A stretch of 6,544 nt of DNA from the NCBI GenBank assembly GCA_023336875.1, contig JAMBLH010000099.1, positions 1 to 6,544 of the forward strand, written 5' to 3'. The DNA is from Actinomycetes bacterium. Lineage in GTDB: Bacteria > Actinomycetota > Acidimicrobiia > Spongiisociales > UBA5794. Below the pieces are notes generated by a model. It worked only from the letters and a program-made list of their open reading frames with translations, was not told the origin of the DNA and searched no databases. Position numbers and translations under genes: made by a program. Below are positions 1 through 6,380 of the stretch, in pieces; the first letter of the stretch is position 1, and each line of letters starts with the position of its first letter.

Positions 1-90
1 GATCACAATGACGCCCAGCTGAGCTCTGGCGAGCAAATGCTGAATGCAGTTCTGGAATTCATCGACGACACGGTTCCCCCTGAACCATGA
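1..90 (+). CDS. C-terminal end of an unidentified protein (partial, truncated by window edge)
   Basis: Frame 1 is open from the first base of the window to a TGA at 88-90 and gives 29 residues, ending LEFIDDTVPPEP. The codons look coding: mixed third positions and an acidic, slightly amphipathic tail (EQMLNAVLEFIDD). The stop lies 18 bp from the stop of the minus-strand CBS protein, so the two genes converge tail to tail, as expected of tightly packed bacterial genes. No domain can be recognised from so short a tail and I do not assign a function. A chance open frame of 29 codons is possible, but the lack of any better reading of this stretch supports a real 3' end. Confidence 0.55.
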   Translation, partial: DHNDAQLSSGEQMLNAVLEFIDDTVPPEP

Positions 91-108
91 TGGCGGCCGT
101 GCGCTGAG

Positions 109-1347
109 TTACTTCGTCTCGATCCTGACACGGAGTATGCGATGCGATGATTCCTCGAGCACCGTGAACGTGAGGTCATCGGTCTCTGCGGTCTCCCCAA
201 CGAGCGGAAAGTGACCAACCAGGGCAATCACCAGGCCCGCAACGGTGTTCCACTCACCTCGAGGGAGGGACCTTCCGATCGCGTCTTCGATCTCGTCCGT
301 GTCAGCGGTCCCTGCAGCGATCCATGTGGTCGAATCAACGGTCTGTATGTCCTCAGAAGCAGACGTACCGGTTGGCGTGATGGGACCGACGAGACGTTCG
401 ACAATGTCCTCGATGGTGACGATGCCAGCCGTCCCACCGAATTCGTCCACAACCACAGCGAAGTGAATGGCCTTATCCCTCATGTCGCCAAGCAGGTCGA
501 CTACCTTGCGCGATTCGGGCACGATGAGTGGTTCCACGGCCACTTTGGATACGGGCTTCTCTGGTTGATCAATGCCGACGCGCGCAAGGTCTCTCAGGCG
601 GACCACGCCGATGATGCTGTCAATGTCTCTCTCGTACGTGGGAAGACGGCGATGACCGCTTGAAATCGCGAGATCAAGTGCCGTACGCACGGAGGCGGTG
701 TCGGGGACTGCAACGATGTCAAGACGAGGTACGTAGACATCATCGACCCTCAGATCGCCCAGTTCGAACGCTCGATCCACGAGTACATGATCTGACCGTT
801 CAATGGCCCCTGTTGCCGCAGCCTCCGACGTGAGTCTGCGGAGTTCGTCCTCCGTGGGCCCTGTCGGATCCACTATTCCCGTCCCGGGCGCCTGGAGATC
901 GGCGAACCACACGAGTATCGACACAATTGGCTTGAGGATCCAAGCCAGGAATCGAAGTAGCGGGGCCGATGCGCGAGCGACGGATTCAGGGTGTCTGACC
1001 GCATACGTCTTTGGGATTGCTTCGGAGTACACGAAAAGCACGAATGTCAACACGAATGACGCAATGGTGACACCAAGCGAGCCGAACAAACGAGCGGCCA
1101 GGACTCCCGAGACGGTCGCCGCCGCGATCTGTACAAGCAGCACCACAAGGAGCACTGTGTTGAGGACCCTGGGAAGGTCATCAAGGAGCGCGAGCATGGT
1201 CGTTGCTCTTGAGTCCCCAGCGTCCGACTCGATCTGAAGCCTGACCCGTCTGACTCTCAGGAGGGCCGCTTCTGAAGCCCCGAGCATCGCTGCGACACCG
1301 ATGAGGACCAGCAGTGCTGTGAGAAGCCAGATATCGGTCGCATCCAT
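109..1347 (-). CDS. CNNM/CBS-pair/CorC-HlyC family membrane protein (putative Mg2+/divalent cation efflux or homeostasis)
   Basis: The protein has 412 residues, a normal length for this family, with the standard three-part layout. Residues 1-150 are the CNNM (DUF21) membrane domain: hydrophobic helices near 6-23, 61-83, 91-107 and 131-148, with the family's EAIPKT signature at 109-114. Residues about 205-325 are a CBS pair; the second CBS has the hallmark VVVDEFGGTAGIVTIEDIVE (298-317). Residues 334-412 are a CorC/HlyC-type C-terminal domain (GEWNTVAGLVIALVGHFPLVGE). In this family the CBS pair binds nucleotide and the membrane domain handles Mg2+ or other divalent cations; old 'hemolysin' labels are misleading. 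The substrate here is inferred. The ATG at 1347 starts directly before the first helix and has no clear Shine-Dalgarno sequence. The gene diverges from the reductase gene and converges on the partial gene at 1-90. There is no second CorC paralogue beside it, although such genes often occur in pairs. Confidence 0.93.
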   Translation of the reverse strand: MDATDIWLLTALLVLIGVAAMLGASEAALLRVRRVRLQIESDAGDSRATTMLALLDDLPRVLNTVLLVVLLVQIAAATVSGVLAARLFGSLGVTIASFVLTFVLFVYSEAIPKTYAVRHPESVARASAPLLRFLAWILKPIVSILVWFADLQAPGTGIVDPTGPTEDELRRLTSEAAATGAIERSDHVLVDRAFELGDLRVDDVYVPRLDIVAVPDTASVRTALDLAISSGHRRLPTYERDIDSIIGVVRLRDLARVGIDQPEKPVSKVAVEPLIVPESRKVVDLLGDMRDKAIHFAVVVDEFGGTAGIVTIEDIVERLVGPITPTGTSASEDIQTVDSTTWIAAGTADTDEIEDAIGRSLPRGEWNTVAGLVIALVGHFPLVGETAETDDLTFTVLEESSHRILRVRIETK

Positions 1348-1419
1348 GGCCTAAGGATGCCACAAGACGACGGATCAGAATGCCATAGCGCACGACGCTC
1401 GTTCCATGTTGCAGTGTGG

Positions 1420-1448
1420 GGGACAGACCGACCCAGCTCCGGTACCGT
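1420..1448 (+). promoter_or_regulatory. Candidate leaderless promoter of the aldo/keto reductase gene
   Basis: A -35-like GGGACA (1420-1425) is followed by a 17-nt spacer and a -10-like TACCGT (1443-1448, fitting TAnnnT). The hexamer ends 6 nt before the ATG at 1455, so the predicted transcription start falls on or next to that A. There is no usable Shine-Dalgarno sequence; the G-run at 1449-1452 is too close to the ATG. The -35 match is only partial (GACA shared). Confidence 0.4.
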
Positions 1449-1454
1449 GGGGAC

Positions 1455-2276
1455 ATGACTATTCCCCTCACAACGCTGCACGGAATCGTTGACATGCCAA
1501 TGCTCGGACTTGGTGTGTTCAAGACCCAGGACGGCCATCAGGTGCGAGAGGCTGTGACATGGGCCCTTGAGCAGGGCTATCGGTTGATCGATACAGCTGC
1601 GATCTACCAGAATGAGCGCGGGGTGGGCGAGGCGATCGAGATCTCGGGAATCCCCAGAGATGAGATATTCGTGACAACCAAGCTGTGGAACACTGAGCAG
1701 GGGTACGACACCTCCCTTGCCGCGTTGTCCGAGAGCCTCGAACGACTTGGGATGGACCATGTCGATCTGTATCTAATCCACTGGCCAGTTCCAGACAAGA
1801 CCGAGGACACATGGAAGGCCATGGAGCATCTCCACAGCGAAGGCCTCGCACGTGCGATTGGCATCTCGAACTTTGAACCGCACCATCTTGATCAGCTCAT
1901 GGCGAATGCGAGTGTCGCACCGGCAGTCAACCAGGTCGAGCTGCATCCGCATCTCCAGCAGACAGATATCAGAGCCGCCAATGCCGTAGTTGGGTGCCTC
2001 ACCCAGTCCTGGAGTCCGTTGAAACAGGGTCAAGTGCTCTCCGATGAAACGCTCCTCAGCATTGCGTCTGAGTTGAACGTCAGCCCTGCCCAGGTTGCGA
2101 TCAGATGGCAGCTGCAATCTGATATCGCCGTCATACCGAAATCAGTCGCCAAACACCGAATCCGCGAGAATCGAGAAGTATTCGGTTTTGCTCTCACCGA
2201 TGATCACATGGCTTCCATAGCCGCCCTTGACGTCGGCGATCGGGTCGGTCCCCACCCCGACCACAGAGATTTCTAG
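1455..2276 (+). CDS. Aldo/keto reductase, DkgA (2,5-diketo-D-gluconate reductase)-like
   Basis: The protein is a 273-residue cytosolic NADPH-dependent oxidoreductase of the AKR superfamily, predicted to be a single (beta/alpha)8 barrel. The catalytic tetrad is intact: Asp46 and Tyr51 in IDTAAIYQNERGVGEA, Lys76 in TTKLWN, and His109 in DLYLIHWPVP. Further signatures are IGISNF (135-140), NQVELHP (159-165), SWSPLKQG (185-192) and the nucleotide-phosphate binding segment IPKS...RIREN (227-239). The SWSPL motif, the GPHPD-type tail and the length resemble E. coli DkgA, which reduces 2,5-diketo-D-gluconate and also methylglyoxal and beta-keto esters. The true substrate cannot be read from sequence. 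The frame is open upstream to 1416, but those 13 codons carry no family similarity. The ATG at 1455 is chosen because the family starts close to this point and a -10 hexamer sits 6 nt before it. aroG follows 81 bp downstream with its own promoter, so the two need not share a transcript. Confidence 0.94.
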   Translation: MTIPLTTLHGIVDMPMLGLGVFKTQDGHQVREAVTWALEQGYRLIDTAAIYQNERGVGEAIEISGIPRDEIFVTTKLWNTEQGYDTSLAALSESLERLGMDHVDLYLIHWPVPDKTEDTWKAMEHLHSEGLARAIGISNFEPHHLDQLMANASVAPAVNQVELHPHLQQTDIRAANAVVGCLTQSWSPLKQGQVLSDETLLSIASELNVSPAQVAIRWQLQSDIAVIPKSVAKHRIRENREVFGFALTDDHMASIAALDVGDRVGPHPDHRDF

Positions 2277-2287
2277 GAACCGCAGGG

Positions 2288-2315
2288 TTGACGATGTGAC
2301 GAGCACCGTTACCAT
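2288..2315 (+). promoter_or_regulatory. Promoter of the DAHP synthase gene
   Basis: TTGACG (2288-2293, five of six to the -35 consensus) and TACCAT (2310-2315, four of six to the -10) are separated by 16 nt. They lie in the short gap between the reductase stop (2276) and the aroG start (2358). Transcription would begin near 2322 and give a leader of about 36 nt. This is the best consensus promoter in the window and suggests that aroG is expressed on its own. No leader peptide, riboswitch or attenuator fits in so short a leader. Confidence 0.55.
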
Positions 2316-2322
2316 CACACCG
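2292..2322. promoter_or_regulatory. Imperfect dyad over the aroG promoter (possible operator)
   Basis: The half-sites CGATGTGACG (2292-2301) and CATCACACCG (2313-2322) are inverted copies matching at 8 of 10 positions. The core is TGTGA/TCACA, the centre is at 2307, and the cores are 20 bp (about two helical turns) apart. The dyad covers the -10 and the last bases of the -35, where a repressor would act. The CRP spacing (6 bp between cores) is not met. Short inverted repeats like this also arise by chance. Confidence 0.25.
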
Positions 2323-2357
2323 CACGGAAATCGTACCGAGGATCCAAGAAACACACC

Positions 2358-3713
2358 ATGACCTGGACACCAGACAGCTGGCGAACGAAGCCAATTCTGC
2401 AGCAGCCCCAGTATCCCGATATCGAGGCACTCCATGAGGCAGAGAAGGATCTGACAAACTCGCCTCCGCTCGTCTTCGCTGGCGAGGCGAGGCGCCTGCG
2501 CAAGCAACTGGCCCTCGTTTCGAAGGGAGAAGCGTTCCTGCTCCAGGGAGGAGACTGCGCTGAATCCTTCGAGGAGTTCCACGTTGATACGATCAGGGAC
2601 ACCTTCAAGCTGATCTTGCAGATGTCCGTTGTCCTCACGTACGGCGCATCGATGCCCATCGTGAAGGTCGGGCGCATGGCGGGTCAGTTCGCCAAACCAA
2701 GATCATCCGATACCGAGACCATCGGCGATGTCTCGCTTCCGAGCTACCGAGGCGATATCGTCAATGACATTGCCTTCGATGCCGAGGCGAGGACGCCCGA
2801 CCCGGCACGCCTGATCAAGGCGTACCACCAGTCCGCGCTCACATTGAACCTCCTACGGGCATTTGCCCAGGGGGGCATGGCAAACCTGGAACAGGTACAT
2901 CGATGGAATCTCGAGTTCATCAAAGACGGAACCCAGTCCAGCCGCTACGAGACCCTCGCAAACGAGATCGATGCTTCTCTGGCGTTCATGCGAGCGATGG
3001 GGATAACAGCCGAGTCAACACGGGAACTGCGCGAGACCGATTTCTATACGAGCCACGAAGCGTTGCTTCCAGGTTATGAACAGGCCCTCACACGAGTCGA
3101 CCATATCTCTGGCAACTACTACGCCACATCAGCACACATGCTCTGGGTGGGGGATCGAACCCGTCAGCTCGATGGTGCGCACATTGAATTGCTCAGAGGA
3201 GTCGAGAATCCGATTGGCATCAAGTGTGGCCCCTCTCTTGAACCAGAGGATCTGATACGCCTCGCAGCGGTTCTCGACCCCCACAACGAGCCCGGAAGGC
3301 TCACCCTCATCACGCGGTATGGCGCATCGGATGTGGGACGGTATCTGCCTCCCCTCGTTGAGACCGTTGAACGCGAGGGCCTCTCGGTTGTCTGGTCATG
3401 CGACCCAATGCACGGCAACACGATTATCTCGTCGAATGGCTACAAGACACGTCCGCTCGAGCGCGTTGTTGCCGAAGTTCAGGGATTCTTCGAAGTCCAC
3501 CGTGCCATCGGTACTCATGCCGGTGGCGTGCATATAGAACTCACGGGTAAGAACGTAACCGAGTGCACGGGTGGTGCTGCTCAAATCGTCGATGAGAATC
3601 TCGCCGACCGATATCACACTCACTGTGACCCGCGGCTGAACGCGAGCCAGTCGTTGGAATTGGCGTTCCTTCTCGCGGACGAATTGAAAACCCGAGCGCC
3701 TCGCGGGCTCTGA
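2358..3713 (+). CDS. aroG: Class II 3-deoxy-D-arabino-heptulosonate 7-phosphate (DAHP) synthase
   Basis: The enzyme joins phosphoenolpyruvate and erythrose 4-phosphate to DAHP, the first step of the shikimate pathway to Phe, Tyr, Trp and other aromatics. The 451 residues align end to end with the plant/actinobacterial class II family. The start is typical (TWTPDSWRTKPILQQPQYPD), followed by PPLVFAGE (36-43), LLQGGDCAESFEEF (61-74), VGRMAGQFAKPRS (104-116), VGDRTRQLDGAHIELLRG (264-281), IGIKCGPS (287-294), CDPMHGNT (348-355) and VHIELTGKNVTECTGG (391-406). The four metal ligands of the M. tuberculosis enzyme (Cys87, His369, Glu411, Asp441) correspond to Cys67, His352, Glu394 and Asp424, so the active site is complete. 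Whether the allosteric sites for aromatic amino acids are kept cannot be judged by eye. The ATG at 2358 precedes the conserved WTPDSW segment. A GAGGA at 2338-2342 is about 15 nt away, long for a ribosome binding site. It converges on the next gene with a 12-bp gap. Confidence 0.97.
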   Translation: MTWTPDSWRTKPILQQPQYPDIEALHEAEKDLTNSPPLVFAGEARRLRKQLALVSKGEAFLLQGGDCAESFEEFHVDTIRDTFKLILQMSVVLTYGASMPIVKVGRMAGQFAKPRSSDTETIGDVSLPSYRGDIVNDIAFDAEARTPDPARLIKAYHQSALTLNLLRAFAQGGMANLEQVHRWNLEFIKDGTQSSRYETLANEIDASLAFMRAMGITAESTRELRETDFYTSHEALLPGYEQALTRVDHISGNYYATSAHMLWVGDRTRQLDGAHIELLRGVENPIGIKCGPSLEPEDLIRLAAVLDPHNEPGRLTLITRYGASDVGRYLPPLVETVEREGLSVVWSCDPMHGNTIISSNGYKTRPLERVVAEVQGFFEVHRAIGTHAGGVHIELTGKNVTECTGGAAQIVDENLADRYHTHCDPRLNASQSLELAFLLADELKTRAPRGL

Positions 3714-3725
3714 CGCTCCGGCGGG

Positions 3726-4448
3726 CTACAAGAGGATCGGGAGCGATACGAGAATGACGATGCCCACAAAGAGGGTGACCGCTCCGAAGCCGAGAATGAT
3801 CACGCGGTTGCGTGGTCTGTTCATCTTCGAACTCACACCTGCGAAGAAGAGTACCGAGGCGAACAACACCATCGTGAGCACGTAGTTGTCACCATTCTGG
3901 TTTGCCGTGCGGGCCGCGGCCGCCTTCTCATCGGCGAGCTTGGTGAGAGCATCTGCCTCGACACCCTTTGCCACGACATACTCCTCCATCGTGAAGGGGG
4001 TCTTCGGCGCATTCGGGTTGCCAATCGGATCCTCGGCGAGCCACGCATCGAGAGCCGGCAGAAATTCCTCGCGGAACCGCAGATACAGGAATCCGGAAAT
4101 CGTCCCCTTCACCGGCGAGAACGGACTCAGCTCAGCTTCGGTCATGCTTCCGTCCGCGAGCTCGGTGCTGAGAGCCGTGACCCAGTCAATGTACATGGCC
4201 ACATCGATCTGGGTGAGCTGGCCAGCAAGCGTGTCGGCCCGAGTCGACTCCGTTCGTGCTGCACCCGCCTCGGAGAAGTTGACTGACTGCTCACCTCCCC
4301 ATTTGCCTGACTCGAACCCTGACCATGCAGTGAGGATCGTTGCGACTGCGAGCACGATTGTCGCAACAAGTTCAACCCGGTCGTTCGAGCCCCAGAGATT
4401 CTTCTTCTTCTTCTTTTTATCGGGTGTGGTGTCGTCGGTGTCTTGCAT
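3726..4448 (-). CDS. Three-helix membrane protein of unknown function, with large extracytoplasmic domain
   Basis: I do not recognise this 240-residue protein with certainty; it is loosely reminiscent of the DUF4337 group of small membrane proteins. The N-terminus is acidic and then carries six consecutive lysines (about 11-16). A transmembrane helix follows at about 25-42 (LVATIVLAVATILTAW). Then come a 145-residue, mostly helical and charged region, a second helix near 188-205 (TMVLFASVLFFAGV), a basic loop KMNRPRNR (208-215) and a third helix to the C-terminus. By the positive-inside rule the Lys run and basic loop are cytoplasmic and the large domain is outside. A GFESGKWGGEQSVNFSEAGA stretch just after helix 1 looks conserved-like. 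GTG (4449-4451) and ATG (4446-4448) are adjacent start candidates. ATG is preferred because a TAATCT hexamer lies exactly 6 nt upstream. It lies 34 bp downstream of the patatin gene on the same strand, so read-through co-expression is possible. Confidence 0.85.
   Translation of the reverse strand: MQDTDDTTPDKKKKKKNLWGSNDRVELVATIVLAVATILTAWSGFESGKWGGEQSVNFSEAGAARTESTRADTLAGQLTQIDVAMYIDWVTALSTELADGSMTEAELSPFSPVKGTISGFLYLRFREEFLPALDAWLAEDPIGNPNAPKTPFTMEEYVVAKGVEADALTKLADEKAAAARTANQNGDNYVLTMVLFASVLFFAGVSSKMNRPRNRVIILGFGAVTLFVGIVILVSLPILL
4399..4418. repeat. (TTC)5 trinucleotide repeat plus T5 tract, coding for a Lys6 run
   Basis: Five perfect TTC units (4399-4413) run into TTTTT (4414-4418) on the plus strand. 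Read on the minus strand these are AAA/AAG codons for the six-lysine run near the N-terminus of the membrane protein. The unit is a triplet, so slippage would change the number of lysines without breaking the frame, whereas a change in the A5 tract would shift it. Confidence 0.85.
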
Positions 4449-4454
4449 CACAGC

Positions 4455-4460
4455 AGATTA
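4455..4460 (-). promoter_or_regulatory. Candidate -10 element for leaderless transcription of the three-helix membrane protein
   Basis: On the minus strand TAATCT (TAnnnT) ends 6 nt before the ATG at 4448, the same arrangement as in front of the reductase gene. No clear -35 is seen 16-18 nt upstream, and no Shine-Dalgarno sequence precedes the start. A single hexamer like this is weak evidence alone; its support is the repeated geometry in this window. Confidence 0.33.
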
Positions 4461-4482
4461 CGCACGGTATCGACGCAATGAC

Positions 4483-5523
4483 TCACGCATTTCTGGCGTG
4501 CGCGGCTGGGTGATCCCGATAGAGGTGGCGGTGGAGGATGTCCCAGACGGATCCATGGGCCAACTCGTGACGCATGGATCGCAGCGTCTCGAGGAACGTA
4601 GGAATAGCCGCACCAACAGACATCGGATTGGGTCTCGCAATGTCAAGAACTGCCTCATCGGGACGCAATACCAGCGTCTCGGCATCGGGCCACTGCTCCC
4701 GGATCATGGCGAGCTCAGCCGCTAGGGCGGCGCGGCCGACCTTGTCGAAGACGTCCTCGTAGAACTTGCCGCCAGATCTTGGCTCTGTAGCTGCAAGTGG
4801 CGCCACGACAAGCACGAGGTCAAGGGGCTCAGGGTGAGCAAGGAGGAGATCAGCCGAGGTGCCACTTGCCAGCCCGCCGTCTGCGTACCATCGCCCATCT
4901 ATAAGCACTGGCTCGTATACGAACGGAACCGCACTCGAGGCAGCGACTGCATTCGAGAGAGAGGCTGCTGGCGCTGCCTCCGTGCCGAAGGGCACACGTT
5001 CCCGTCGTTCGACGTCGTAGGCAACGATCGCCGTTGGCTTCGTTGGCCACGCGTCTGCGAGTGGCCCAACGGTATCGTGTACCCAGTCCTCCAAACCATC
5101 TGTGCGGTACATCCCAGGACTGCCAAGGGCCACATGAAGACTCGGTTGACGAAGCGCTGGGAGCAGACCTCTTCGTATCCAACGAAGTGCACCTCGTGGA
5201 GCACTCCGTCTGTACAGGTAGCCGTTCAACCAGTCGTGTATCTCATCCTGAGTCTCACCTGTGCCAGCGAATGTGTCGAGGTGGAGGGCATTGCCGCGGA
5301 CCATTGCGCCGACAAATGCCCCTGATGATGTACCAATGAGCACCTCCGCCTCGTCAGGATGCCACCCAGTAGCCATCTCGATAGCAAGCAACGTTCCGAA
5401 ATGGAACGCTGCACCTGTGATGCCACCACCACCGAGGACAAGTCCTACCCTGCTCACCGGTGGGAGCGTAGCAACAGGATGCCGATCTGACGTATCTCGC
5501 TCGATAAGGATCGCTCCACTCAC
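4483..5523 (-). CDS. Patatin-like phospholipase / acyl hydrolase
   Basis: The protein has 346 residues and the Ser-Asp dyad of the patatin family, which hydrolyses acyl esters of membrane or storage lipids. The oxyanion loop is GLVLGGGGITGAAFHFG (27-43), the nucleophile elbow IGTSSG (63-68, Ser66 in GxSxG), and the catalytic Asp215 lies in YADGG (213-217). The stretch AASSAVPFVYEPV (194-206) is also family-typical. The usual Arg/Lys after GGGG-x is replaced by Thr36 (GGGGITG). No signal peptide or membrane helix is evident, so it is probably cytosolic or peripheral. The GTG at 5523 has an AGGG six nt upstream and gives a 25-residue lead before the conserved domain. An alternative GTG at 5457 (residue 23), immediately before the domain, has a TACGCT hexamer 7 nt upstream and would leave a roomier gap to mshD. 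The substrate is unknown. Confidence 0.92.
   Translation of the reverse strand: MSGAILIERDTSDRHPVATLPPVSRVGLVLGGGGITGAAFHFGTLLAIEMATGWHPDEAEVLIGTSSGAFVGAMVRGNALHLDTFAGTGETQDEIHDWLNGYLYRRSAPRGALRWIRRGLLPALRQPSLHVALGSPGMYRTDGLEDWVHDTVGPLADAWPTKPTAIVAYDVERRERVPFGTEAAPAASLSNAVAASSAVPFVYEPVLIDGRWYADGGLASGTSADLLLAHPEPLDLVLVVAPLAATEPRSGGKFYEDVFDKVGRAALAAELAMIREQWPDAETLVLRPDEAVLDIARPNPMSVGAAIPTFLETLRSMRHELAHGSVWDILHRHLYRDHPAAHARNA
5465..5470 (-). promoter_or_regulatory. Candidate -10 element for an internal (shorter) start of the patatin gene
   Basis: On the minus strand TACGCT (TAnnnT) ends 7 nt before an in-frame GTG at 5455-5457, which encodes residue 23 of the long form, just ahead of the conserved domain. 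If used, the mRNA would be leaderless and the patatin would have 324 residues. No strong -35 is visible. Confidence 0.25.
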
Positions 5524-5527
5524 CGTC

Positions 5528-5533
5528 TACCCT
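5528..5533 (+). promoter_or_regulatory. Candidate -10 element for leaderless transcription of mshD (overlaps patatin SD on the other strand)
   Basis: TACCCT (TAnnnT) ends 7 nt before the mshD ATG at 5541. No recognisable Shine-Dalgarno sequence precedes that ATG, and an in-frame TAA at 5505-5507 with no ATG, GTG or TTG after it excludes a longer form. The same bases read on the minus strand give AGGGTA, which contains the AGGG that would serve as the ribosome binding site for the patatin GTG at 5523. The -35 region is poor. Confidence 0.35.
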
Positions 5534-5540
5534 GTGTGGG

Positions 5541-6380
5541 ATGCACGATGAACGCGTCGGTCGGTTTCTCGAGAGGTTGGAGGAAGTCGACGGCACCTTC
5601 CCATTGAGTGACGCAAAACTCGCCCAGATCAAGAACTCTGAACGCACGGTCGTGATCGAAGAAGATGGCAGTGTCGTAGCTGTCGGCGTGGTTGCAGAGC
5701 ATCCGCAGCTCGACGGTTCACGCCACTGGTCCGTCGAAACAGCCCTGGATCCCGGGTTGCGGTTCGTTCAGTTCGAGAATCGACTTCTTTCTTCTGCGCT
5801 TGGACTTGTACCGGGCGGAAAGCAAGTCTCGGTGTGGTCGCAGCGCCATTCGTTGGATCACGCACTTGCCGACACAGGGTTCGTTGTTGTGCGCGAGCTT
5901 GCCTATATGACGGTTCAACTACCTATCGATAGCACTTGCGGAGACCGCGTCACGCGGATGCTGAGATCGAGTGACACGGATAGCATCCTGGCCATCAATC
6001 GCGCGGCGTTCTCATCGCACCGAGAAGCAGCATCGCTCGATAGTGGTGAATTCACCGATCTGCTCGACCAACCGGGGCTCGGTCCGGAGGGGTTCCTGGT
6101 CATGGAGGACGACAACGAGATACTCGGCTTCTGTTGGACGCGAGTGAATGCGACGCGAGACGGCGAGATCTTCAGGGTCGCCGTCTCGCCGCACGTGCAG
6201 GGACAGGGTCTCGGTCGAGCTCTTGTGATCGCCGGATTCAATCACCTCGCCACAGAACCCGACGTGACGCGGGGAACGCTCTGGGTTGATCTTTCGAATA
6301 CAGCTGCGGTGAATCTCTACAGGGATCTTGGGATGGTCGATACATTGATCAACCGCGAATTTGAGAGGCCGATCTTCTAG
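5541..6380 (+). CDS. mshD: Mycothiol synthase (mycothiol acetyltransferase)
   Basis: This enzyme performs the last step of mycothiol synthesis, acetylating Cys-GlcN-Ins with acetyl-CoA; mycothiol is the main low-molecular-weight thiol of Actinobacteria. The 279 residues form two tandem GNAT folds, about 1-127 and 135-275, as in known MshD. The C-terminal half carries the recognisable pattern: INRAAFSSH (152-160), PEGFLVMED (182-190), ILGFCWTRVN (194-203), GEIFRVAVSPHVQGQGLGRA (208-227) with the acetyl-CoA pyrophosphate loop QGQGLG (220-225), and LWVDLSNTAAVNLYRDLGM (247-265). The N-terminal half is degenerate, as usual, and lacks a Q/R-x-x-G-x-G/A loop. It is somewhat shorter than the roughly 315-residue M. 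tuberculosis protein. The ATG at 5541 is the first start in the frame. It diverges from the patatin gene across 17 bp and overlaps the stop of the zinc-ribbon gene by 4 bp. No other mycothiol genes are in view. Confidence 0.9.
   Translation: MHDERVGRFLERLEEVDGTFPLSDAKLAQIKNSERTVVIEEDGSVVAVGVVAEHPQLDGSRHWSVETALDPGLRFVQFENRLLSSALGLVPGGKQVSVWSQRHSLDHALADTGFVVVRELAYMTVQLPIDSTCGDRVTRMLRSSDTDSILAINRAAFSSHREAASLDSGEFTDLLDQPGLGPEGFLVMEDDNEILGFCWTRVNATRDGEIFRVAVSPHVQGQGLGRALVIAGFNHLATEPDVTRGTLWVDLSNTAAVNLYRDLGMVDTLINREFERPIF

Noticed and set aside
211..663. A 150-codon plus-strand open frame opposite the CBS-domain protein
   Set aside because: It is antisense to the CBS pair and CorC domain, with no recognisable motif and no plausible start signal.
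1416..1454. Thirteen extra in-frame codons upstream of the aldo/keto reductase ATG
   Set aside because: The start would be a GTG, the residues match nothing in the family, and the region holds the promoter-like elements instead.
2295..2319. TGTGA...TCACA as a CRP binding site
   Set aside because: The half-sites are 15 nt apart instead of the 6 required by CRP; it is kept only as a generic dyad.
3691..3725. Small hairpin (CGAG-CGC-CTCG) and a GAGCG/CGCTC pair at the aroG 3' end as a terminator
   Set aside because: Stems are only 4-5 bp, partly inside the coding region, and no U-tract follows on either strand.
3886..4725. A 279-codon open frame on the plus strand, opposite the membrane protein and the patatin 3' end
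   Set aside because: It runs antisense across two clearly coding genes and their gap. It has a low-complexity phenylalanine run that is only the reverse of the lysine run, and its Ser/Arg-rich composition resembles no family.
4834..5325. A 163-codon plus-strand open frame inside the patatin gene, rich in Cys and Trp
   Set aside because: It lies wholly antisense to a well-supported patatin sequence. Its odd composition is what a shifted reverse reading of high-GC coding DNA gives.
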